A DNA stretch of 20,198 bases from GCA-2726865 sp050053595. GTDB lineage: Archaea > Thermoproteota > Bathyarchaeia > TCS64. A model generated the notes under the pieces. It did not search any database and was not told the DNA's origin. It saw only the letters and a program-made list of their open reading frames with translations. The translations under genes and the position numbers were made by a program. Of the stretch, positions 14,921 through 20,198 are shown piece by piece; the stretch's first letter is position 1; each line of letters opens with the position of its first letter. The stretch is taken from the NCBI GenBank assembly GCA_050053595.1, contig JASFTK010000017.1, positions 1-20,198 of the forward strand. Direction: 5' to 3'.

Positions 14921-15562
14921 TCAGGGGAGACGTCTGAGAACCCCCTCAAACTCCATAAGGTTACGCACCACCCCAGTGTCCAAGGATCCCCCCTCATGGT
15001 CCAGCAGGACAGCGTGAATCCCCAGTTCACACGGGGCTTCAAAGTCGAACCGTCTGCTATCCCCTATATGGACGATCCTCTCAGGTTCCACATCCATCTC
15101 CCCACAGATCCGAAGGTAGAAACTGGCGTCCTTGACGGAGTTGAAGTCTGAGGGGGCCGAGAATACCCGCTCAAAAGCGTCTGGGAGGGCTCTGAGTTGG
15201 ACCTCAAGAAACTCCCTGATGGTGTTTGAGGACACGATGAGTCGGTAGTCCCCCTCCAGGCGGTCTAGTACCCCTATGACCTCTGGATAGGGGGTGCAGG
15301 CATCATAACGTTCCTGGAGCAGCTCCCTCCAGTCACCTTCCAGGTCTAATCGCTCAAACCAGTAGTCGATGTCATACCATTCAGGCTCCTCGTCGCCCAC
15401 GGTGTCGTACAGGGTCATCACATGGTTTCTGGCGGTCTCATGGTCTCCCCCGTGCCTTTCAGCGTAGAGCAGGGGGATGTCGGTCTCCCAGATGAGTTTG
15501 CTGAAGTCGTGGGTGATGAGGGTGCCCTCCATATCGAAGCTGACGACCTCGATCCCAGCCAT
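14921..15562 (-). CDS. HAD superfamily hydrolase
   Basis: A 213-residue HAD-fold protein. Motif I is SFDMEGTLI with nucleophile Asp10 and, as in the other HAD protein of this window, Glu12 where most members have Asp. Motif II is the first Ser of VSSNTIREF, motif III the Lys in SVKDASFYL, and motif IV HIGDSRRFDFEAPCELG. A cap domain spans about residues 18-95 and is rich in aromatic and acidic residues (EEPEWYDIDYWFERL). The activity is probably a phosphatase on a small metabolite, substrate unknown. ATG 15562 has a TATA-like AAATTTATC about 27 bases upstream and no ribosome site, so the message is probably leaderless. It diverges from the TIGR04076-type gene. Confidence 0.82.
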   Translation of the reverse strand: MAGIEVVSFDMEGTLITHDFSKLIWETDIPLLYAERHGGDHETARNHVMTLYDTVGDEEPEWYDIDYWFERLDLEGDWRELLQERYDACTPYPEVIGVLDRLEGDYRLIVSSNTIREFLEVQLRALPDAFERVFSAPSDFNSVKDASFYLRICGEMDVEPERIVHIGDSRRFDFEAPCELGIHAVLLDHEGGSLDTGVVRNLMEFEGVLRRLP

Positions 15563-15585
15563 ACCCGATGTATGGTCCCGTGAGG

Positions 15586-15595
15586 GATAAATTTT
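15586..15595. promoter_or_regulatory. Shared TATA-like element between the HAD and TIGR04076-type genes
   Basis: GATAAATTTT is nearly symmetrical and is the only AT-rich box in the 45 bases between the two divergent starts. Its centre is 28 bases from the HAD ATG, as expected for a leaderless start. Read rightward it predicts RNA starting near 15617, downstream of ATG 15608 of the other gene. Confidence 0.4.
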
Positions 15596-15607
15596 CGTGG
15601 TCCTCGA

Positions 15608-15952
15608 ATGATTGATATAGGATGCTTGAGGAACAGTTTACGATCCGGATTGGAGTTCAGTGATGTAAAGATAACCGTTATCAAGAAGATAGAGACGGGT
15701 GAGATATTCGAGGAGTACGCAGTGGAGGATGCCGAGGCCTCTTGCCCTGCCATCAAGCTTGGAGACGAGTATGTATCCAAGAGCATGGCTATGCCCGAGG
15801 GGTTCTGCAGCTGGGCTTGGGCTGACATCCAAAGGGACGTAGTGCACCTCGCCATGGGCGGAGAGTTCCCCTGGATAAAGCAGGAGGGGAAGATGATCTC
15901 CTGCTGCACGGACGGTCTCAGACCGGTACTCTTCAAACTTGAGAGACTCTGA
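15608..15952 (+). CDS. TIGR04076-family small cysteine-containing protein
   Basis: A protein of up to 114 residues matching the uncharacterised family TIGR04076. It has KITVIKKIETGEIFEEY, then ASCPAIKLGDEYV, then MPEGFCSWAWADIQRDV, and ends ISCCTDGLRPVLFKLERL. The conserved cysteines (CPA, FCSWAW and the CC pair) suggest a metal, cofactor or redox site, but no function is established. The first 18 or so residues from ATG 15608 are not like the family. The shared TATA-like box would also start RNA after that ATG, so TTG 15626 or TTG 15650 may be the real start. It lies 142 bases upstream of the BKACE gene in the same direction. Confidence 0.8.
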   Translation: MIDIGCLRNSLRSGLEFSDVKITVIKKIETGEIFEEYAVEDAEASCPAIKLGDEYVSKSMAMPEGFCSWAWADIQRDVVHLAMGGEFPWIKQEGKMISCCTDGLRPVLFKLERL

Positions 15953-16094
15953 AAGGGGTTCGCCCAGTCATAGATCTGGTTTTATCATATCCGGGGACTG
16001 TGCCACGTACTGGGTTGGAGCTTCTAAAGGGTCCAAAGTTTTCTCTCACACCGTCAGAAATAAGACAAGAAAGCCCAATATCATCCTGATTAAG

Positions 16095-16946
16095 ATGGGT
16101 AAGCTGATAATCACTGCTGCGGTGACTGGTGGGGAACCGGTCTCAAGGGAGATGACCCCTCATGTCCCCTGCAGCCCTGAGGAGATCACAGAGGAGACAG
16201 TCAAGTGCTGGGAGGAAGGGGCCTCCATAGTCCACCTCCACGCCAAGGAGCCGGGCACAGGGAAGCCCGCACCAGACCCTAACCCGCTGCTCAAGCGTTA
16301 CATTGAGATGATCCGGGACCGGTGCGATATAGTCATAAATGTCACTACCGGGGGAGGTCGGAGGGCCTCAGCGGACAAGCTGGATGAGATGATCCAGGAG
16401 CGCTGCCACCTAGGCCAGGAGATATCCTCCATGAACATGGGGAGCGTCAACTCTTGGGTCAGGCCCTACCGGGGCACATTCATGAACCAGATCCCCACCA
16501 TCGAGCGGTGGGCCGGATATATGCGGGAAGCTGGGATCAAGCCTGAACTGGAGATCTACGACACCGGTATGATCAACACCGCCAAGATGCTCGCTAGTAA
16601 AGGCGTCTTCGAGGAGCCCATCCACATCCAGTTTGTGATGATCGGGAACACCGGATTCTCCCCAACCCCCAAGGCTCTGCTCTACAGCCTGGACCAGATC
16701 CCTGACAGCTGGACGTGGTCGGTCTGCGCCCTTGGGAGACACGAACTCCCTATGGGAGCGGTTGCTATGACCCTCGGCGGCCATGTCCGGGTGGGGTTCG
16801 AGGACAACATCTACCTGAAACGGGGGGTCCTGGCTGAGAGCAACGCCCAGTTGGTGGAGAGGATAGCGACCATAGCCGAAGCCCTCAACATAGAGGTCGC
16901 CACCCCCGACGAGGCTAGGAGAATCCTGGGGCTCACCAAACCCTGA
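16095..16946 (+). CDS. Beta-keto acid cleavage enzyme (BKACE, DUF849)
   Basis: A 283-residue TIM-barrel enzyme. BKACEs cleave a beta-keto acid with acetyl-CoA to give acetoacetate and a new acyl-CoA, using a divalent metal, usually zinc; the type member Kce acts on 3-keto-5-aminohexanoate in lysine fermentation. Metal ligands expected from Kce are present: IVHLHAKEP with His47 and His49, and VGFEDNIYL with Glu236. Glu14 in AVTGGEPVSRE is also conserved. The frame stays open back to 15939, but the family begins at MGKLIITAAVTGGEPV, so ATG 16095 is chosen; the preceding 52 codons are unlike the family. The natural substrate cannot be assigned from sequence. The LLM oxidoreductase lies 83 bases downstream, and a CoA-transferase operon converges on it. 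Confidence 0.9.
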   Translation: MGKLIITAAVTGGEPVSREMTPHVPCSPEEITEETVKCWEEGASIVHLHAKEPGTGKPAPDPNPLLKRYIEMIRDRCDIVINVTTGGGRRASADKLDEMIQERCHLGQEISSMNMGSVNSWVRPYRGTFMNQIPTIERWAGYMREAGIKPELEIYDTGMINTAKMLASKGVFEEPIHIQFVMIGNTGFSPTPKALLYSLDQIPDSWTWSVCALGRHELPMGAVAMTLGGHVRVGFEDNIYLKRGVLAESNAQLVERIATIAEALNIEVATPDEARRILGLTKP

Positions 16947-17029
16947 CCCTATCCTAGGTCTCAATCAGAATGGGCGTTGATGGAAGGCCGAAGGGTAACG
17001 ATAAGAACCATAACGACAGGATAGATAAT

Positions 17030-17977
17030 ATGACCGAACTCGACTTCGGCATCCAGATCGAGCCCCAGTACGGGTTCTCCTACCGAGAGATCCGGGATAT
17101 AGCCACAGAGGCGGAGAACCTCGGCTTCGAGTCTTTATGGGTCTCAGACCACTTCTTCCTCACCAAGGAGAGCATAGGCACCAACTGCCTGGAGTGCTAC
17201 ACAACCCTCGCAGCCTTGGCCCGGGACACAAAGACCCTGAGGCTGGGTCCCATGGTCGCCTCTCAGAGTTACAGGAACCCTGCGCTCCTTGCGAACATCG
17301 CCGCAAGTCTGGACCACATCAGCGGGGGCAGGCTCTACTTCGGCATAGGCGCCGGCTGGAAAGAGGTCGAATATGGGGCTTATGGGTATCCCTTCCCCAG
17401 GGCTACCGTCCGTATAAGGCAGCTTGAGGAGGTTATCGAGATCGCCAAGAGGATGTGGACCCAGGAGAGGGCATCTTATGAGGGCAAGTACTACAGTGTC
17501 GAGGGAGCCCTCTGCTACCCTCACCCCGTCCAAGAGCCCCATATACCCGTCTGGGTGGGTGGCACCGGGAATCTCACCCTCAGGGTCGCAGCAAAGTGTG
17601 CCGACGCAGTCAATTTCGCTTGGAGCCAGCCACCCAAGTTCTTCGAGGAGAGGCTGGACGTCCTCAGGGGGCACTGTATCAGTTACAGTAGAGACTATGA
17701 GGAGATACGTAAGTCAGCCGGATTGATGATCACTATGGAGGATGACCAAGATGAACTTGAGGCGGAGCTGGAGAGGCAACGAATGATGGCTGACACGCCT
17801 TACCGGAGATACCTGAGCAGGCAACCCCCTAACCTTGTAGACGTACCTGAGGGAGTCGCAGAGAGGATAGGGGAATACGTCTCCCTGGGCATCGACCACT
17901 TCATACTGAGGTTCAACTACGGCCAAGAGATAGAGAAGATGAGGCTCTTCACAGACCGGGTCCGGGATATGATATAG
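17030..17977 (+). CDS. LLM-class (luciferase-like) flavin/F420 oxidoreductase
   Basis: A 315-residue TIM-barrel oxidoreductase of the bacterial luciferase-like superfamily, many archaeal members of which use coenzyme F420. Typical blocks are LDFGIQIEPQYGFSYREI, GFESLWVSDHFFL, LARDTKTLRLGPMVASQSYR, GGRLYFGIGAGWKEVEYGAY, EVIEIAKRMWTQERASYEG and HIPVWVGGTGNLTLRVAAK. ATG 17030 is favoured over ATG 16970 because the family begins at the DFGIQ strand and the extra 20 residues are polar and unlike it; ACAGGA lies a few bases upstream. F420 versus FMN cannot be decided from sequence. The stop is one base from the stop of the convergent CoA-transferase subunit B gene. Confidence 0.87.
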   Translation: MTELDFGIQIEPQYGFSYREIRDIATEAENLGFESLWVSDHFFLTKESIGTNCLECYTTLAALARDTKTLRLGPMVASQSYRNPALLANIAASLDHISGGRLYFGIGAGWKEVEYGAYGYPFPRATVRIRQLEEVIEIAKRMWTQERASYEGKYYSVEGALCYPHPVQEPHIPVWVGGTGNLTLRVAAKCADAVNFAWSQPPKFFEERLDVLRGHCISYSRDYEEIRKSAGLMITMEDDQDELEAELERQRMMADTPYRRYLSRQPPNLVDVPEGVAERIGEYVSLGIDHFILRFNYGQEIEKMRLFTDRVRDMI

Positions 17978-17978
17978 G

Positions 17979-18752
17979 TTATCCCTTCCCGATAACGATC
18001 CCCGCCGAATCTATCTCGCCCCTCAACAGTTTGAGCTCTACCTCCGTCGGGGGCTCCGTTGTGGAGACCTTTTCAGGGATCAGCAGTTCAAAGCCAGTGT
18101 TCTCAACGATATCATCCACGGAGACCCCGGGGTGGACCGAGAGGAGCCTCATCCTCTTGGTCTTGGCCTCAAAGTCCATCACACCAAGCTGACTGATGAC
18201 CCTGTAAGGCCCAGACCCTGCTGGGAGGCCCGCTCTCTCCCGGGCTCCAGGACCTGTGATATATCCGGGGGTCGTGAGGAAGTCTAGTTTCTCGACGAAG
18301 CGGCGCTTATCGTGGCGCATAAGTATGATTGTCCTGCGACATAGGGAGCCGGCGTCGTTGCCCCCTCCGCTCCCCGGGAGCCTGACCTTTGGGGCTGAGT
18401 GGTTGCCGATGACGGTGGTGTTGAGGTTGCCGTATCTATCCATCTGGGCTGCCCCGAGGAAGGCGTAGTCGATAAAACCCAGCTGGGCGCAACTCATCAC
18501 ATAGTCCATGCTCGCCGCCATCACAGCCCTGTGGCAGGTCCTGCTGTCCCCGACGCTGACGGGTATGGTGGGTATCTTGGCCCCGATGCCGCCCGCCTCG
18601 AACACAACCAGCAGGTCTGGGGCGTGGAGCTTCTGGGCAAGGGAGGCGGAGACGAGGGGGAGTCCGGTGCCGACCAGCACCGATTTTCCGTCCTCGAGGA
18701 GGCGTGATGAGACGCAGGCCATCAGCTCAGTGAGGTTGTACTCCATCTTCAC
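17979..18752 (-). CDS. CoA-transferase family I, subunit B (GctB-like)
   Basis: A 257-residue beta subunit of a two-protein CoA-transferase of the glutaconate/3-oxoacid type. The catalytic glutamate that forms the glutamyl-CoA thioester is Glu52 in LLVVFEAGGIGAK, close to Glu54 of Acidaminococcus GctB. Other family blocks are FLGAAQMDRYGNLNTTVIG, RLPGSGGGNDAGSLCRR and SVHPGVSVDDIVENTGFEL. Presence of this Glu favours a transferase over the related IpdB ring-opening hydrolase. The GTG start overlaps the subunit A stop (GTGA at 18749-18752), with an in-frame ATG two codons later. The substrate acid is unknown. Confidence 0.9.
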   Translation of the reverse strand: MKMEYNLTELMACVSSRLLEDGKSVLVGTGLPLVSASLAQKLHAPDLLVVFEAGGIGAKIPTIPVSVGDSRTCHRAVMAASMDYVMSCAQLGFIDYAFLGAAQMDRYGNLNTTVIGNHSAPKVRLPGSGGGNDAGSLCRRTIILMRHDKRRFVEKLDFLTTPGYITGPGARERAGLPAGSGPYRVISQLGVMDFEAKTKRMRLLSVHPGVSVDDIVENTGFELLIPEKVSTTEPPTEVELKLLRGEIDSAGIVIGKG

Positions 18753-19762
18753 CGCCTCGCCCAGGGTGCCTCCAGGGGCACCTCCAGATTCTCTAATTTC
18801 CTCAGATAGTCCATCTTCTCTTCGCCGCCTACCAACTCGATGTACTCAGAGAAATCATCGACGGAGCGGACGTATCTGTCCATGTACTCCTCGACCCCTT
18901 CGTCGGTCCTGCTCATGGTGAGCCACTCCGCCATGTGTTCTTCATCAGAGTAGTAGAGCCCCGGCATGTTCCCTGGGTGGCTACCGTAGGGGACCTCGAC
19001 GACGGCGTCCACGAGGTAGAAGGGGACGGCGGTCCTGTCGGGGTGATCCCTTATCCTCTCCACATCGATGATCTCCTCCGTCGTGAGGATCAGCCTCTTC
19101 GCAGCCCTGGCGAGCTCAATGTCCTCGATGGTGATCCCATCGATCTGGGCGTTACCGTGCTTGTCGCACCGGTGGACGTGCATAAAGACGAAATCTGGAT
19201 AACAGGCGGGTAGCAGGCATAGGGGTTTCCCGGTGAACGGGTCCTCTACAACCTTCGCGGAGCTCTTCCTCATGGTGTCGGAACCCAGCATCGCCCTGGT
19301 GGCCATGAAGGGGAGCCCCATTGCGGCTGCCTTGAACCTCCACTGGAAACCGGCGTTGGAGATCTCCCCCACCACCTTGACCCTCCTGCTCTCAACGGCT
19401 CTCCTCCCCGCCGGGCTCAGCCCTCTGAGTTCATGGCCAAAGGCATAGGCGCATTCCACCTTGCTCACAACGCCCCCACCGATGAGGACATCGATGTCGT
19501 GGACCGCGGTCTTCGCGGCCATGGTCATCTCCTTCCTCCCCTGCCTGATCATCTCGTAGATCGCTGCCATGCTGAACCTGATGTGGCCGAACCCCCCCAG
19601 TGCAAAGTAGTCCCCATCCCGGGTGAACCGTTGGACGGCCTCCCCCAGACTCATCCTCTTGTCATCAAGGCCCCGGCTTTTATTCTCAGCCATCCACTGC
19701 CGTGCGTCGTCGGGGTCCATCCATCCCAGAAGCTCCCCCTCCCCCTCTTCAATGACTCTCAT
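18749..19762 (-). CDS. CoA-transferase family I, subunit A (GctA/IpdA-like)
   Basis: About 337 residues, the alpha subunit of the heteromeric CoA-transferase. Key blocks are MSLGEAVQRFTRDGDYFALGG, the Gly-rich CoA-binding start, then EISNAGFQWRFKAAAMGLPF, DFVFMHVHRCDKHGNAQIDG and VDAVVEVPYGSHPGNMPGLY, the last being like GctA and IpdA. About 36 residues precede the usual family start (MSLGEAV) and contain NKSRGLDDKRM, seen in some CoA-transferase subfamilies. ATG 19762 is chosen over TTG 19798 because GAGGGGGAG stands just before it. The gene overlaps the cupin gene by 14 bases and subunit B by four, forming a three-gene operon. Confidence 0.88.
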   Translation of the reverse strand: MRVIEEGEGELLGWMDPDDARQWMAENKSRGLDDKRMSLGEAVQRFTRDGDYFALGGFGHIRFSMAAIYEMIRQGRKEMTMAAKTAVHDIDVLIGGGVVSKVECAYAFGHELRGLSPAGRRAVESRRVKVVGEISNAGFQWRFKAAAMGLPFMATRAMLGSDTMRKSSAKVVEDPFTGKPLCLLPACYPDFVFMHVHRCDKHGNAQIDGITIEDIELARAAKRLILTTEEIIDVERIRDHPDRTAVPFYLVDAVVEVPYGSHPGNMPGLYYSDEEHMAEWLTMSRTDEGVEEYMDRYVRSVDDFSEYIELVGGEEKMDYLRKLENLEVPLEAPWARR

Positions 19763-20138
19763 ATCTCTCCCCCTCAACCTTGGGACCCTCGGTCCCAATG
19801 AACATATTCATTATCAGCAACACCAGCCCCTCTTGGCCCGGGTTCATAAATCTGTGAGGGAAATTCGTGGGCACGGCGATGATGCTCCCCGCCTTGACGA
19901 TCCTTGTCTTCCCCTCTCCCTCAACTCTGCAGATACCTGAGATGACTACGGCGACGTGCTCCCTGTCGTGGGTGTGGAGGGCTGTGTGCCCCCCGGGCTC
20001 TATCCTGAATATCCTTGAGGAGAATCCCGTGAGGTCCGTCCTCTTGAGCACCGCCCAGACCGAGTTGACGTCGCTGAACTCTTCATCGGTCATATCTTTA
20101 CCGGGTTCCTCTGAGAGTTTCCTGATCCTGAGTCTCAC
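19749..20138 (-). CDS. Small cupin-domain protein
   Basis: About 129 residues forming one cupin barrel. Cupin motif 1 is GGHTALHTHDREHVAVVISG, with the HxHxxEH metal-type ligands; motif 2 is AGSIIAVPTNFPHRFMN, with its His. The metal and substrate are unknown; it could be an enzyme or a small-molecule sensor for the CoA-transferase operon it heads. Two GTG starts lie three codons apart. GTG 20138 is chosen because a TATA-like box centred near 20161 would start RNA close to it and downstream of GTG 20147. The last 14 bases overlap the start of CoA-transferase subunit A. Confidence 0.8.
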   Translation of the reverse strand: MRLRIRKLSEEPGKDMTDEEFSDVNSVWAVLKRTDLTGFSSRIFRIEPGGHTALHTHDREHVAVVISGICRVEGEGKTRIVKAGSIIAVPTNFPHRFMNPGQEGLVLLIMNMFIGTEGPKVEGERYESH

Positions 20139-20155
20139 AATGCACACCTAGCAAT

Positions 20156-20166
20156 CCTTTATTTCA
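20156..20166 (-). promoter_or_regulatory. Putative TATA box of the cupin/CoA-transferase operon
   Basis: On the minus strand the sequence reads GTGAAATAAAGG. Its centre is about 23 bases upstream of GTG 20138, consistent with a leaderless or nearly leaderless message. The remaining bases to the window end show nothing else I can identify. Confidence 0.4.
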
Positions 20167-20198
20167 CCTCCCACATAAGGCTGATCGGTGGGATGACG

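Noticed and set aside
15963..16015. CCCAGT/ACTGGG inverted repeat upstream of BKACE
   Set aside because: Six-base arms separated by about 40 bases are expected by chance and show no link to promoter elements.
15939..16094. In-frame 52-codon extension of the BKACE gene overlapping the TIGR04076-type gene
   Set aside because: The extra residues do not resemble the family, which begins at MGKLIITAAVTGGE; the open frame is most simply chance.

Overview
The window looks like chromosomal DNA of an archaeon, most likely a Thermoproteota-type lineage such as Bathyarchaeia; that placement is inference. The evidence is an archaeal histone, a Nep1 rRNA methyltransferase, an archaeal-type secreted beta-propeller protein, membrane proteins with winged-helix domains, TATA-like boxes about 25 bases upstream of several starts with little or no leader, many GTG/TTG starts, and AGG/AGA-rich arginine codons. 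I see no tRNA, rRNA, CRISPR array, transposase or integrase. There is no gene-free stretch above 300 bases.

Layout. 1-1908 (+): the 3' part of a secreted beta-propeller gene and a small membrane winged-helix protein. 1905-3110 (-): an M20 amidohydrolase. 3230-6393 (+): pyruvate, phosphate dikinase followed by a glyoxalase-fold protein. 6394-8052 (-): an SPL-like radical SAM protein and a SagB-type nitroreductase. 8154-8891 (+): an activase-like radical SAM protein. 8918-10606 (-): histone, a SpoIIM-like membrane protein, a possible 35-residue ORF and a HAD hydrolase. 10649-11338 (+): nep1, diverging from the histone across 42 bases. 11353-14829 (-): an L-2-amino-thiazoline-4-carboxylate hydrolase-like protein, and an overlapping pair made of a secreted coiled-coil protein and a membrane protein with a cytosolic winged helix. 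14921-15562 (-): a second HAD protein. 15608-17977 (+): a TIGR04076-type protein, a beta-keto acid cleavage enzyme (BKACE) and a luciferase-like flavin oxidoreductase. 17979-20138 (-): a cupin and both subunits of a family I CoA-transferase.

How the genes may work together. PPDK supports PEP/pyruvate interconversion. The right end looks like a carboxylate/acyl-CoA module: an oxidoreductase, a beta-keto acid cleaving enzyme using acetyl-CoA, and a CoA-transferase, arranged as two convergent transcription units whose stop codons are one base apart. The most unusual content is two different pairings of an exported protein with a membrane protein bearing a cytosolic winged-helix domain, at 1-1908 and 11981-14829. 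Both resemble one-component surface-to-DNA signalling modules. Other points of note are the heavily overlapping histone/nep1 promoters and a hairpin plus small-ORF leader before the first HAD gene.

Genes are tightly packed. Several same-strand neighbours share TTGA/GTGA start-stop overlaps, and all five convergent junctions are separated by 26 bases or fewer. Several starts were moved inward from the longest open frame because family alignment, Shine-Dalgarno sites or TATA positions favour the internal start; each case is explained in its entry.
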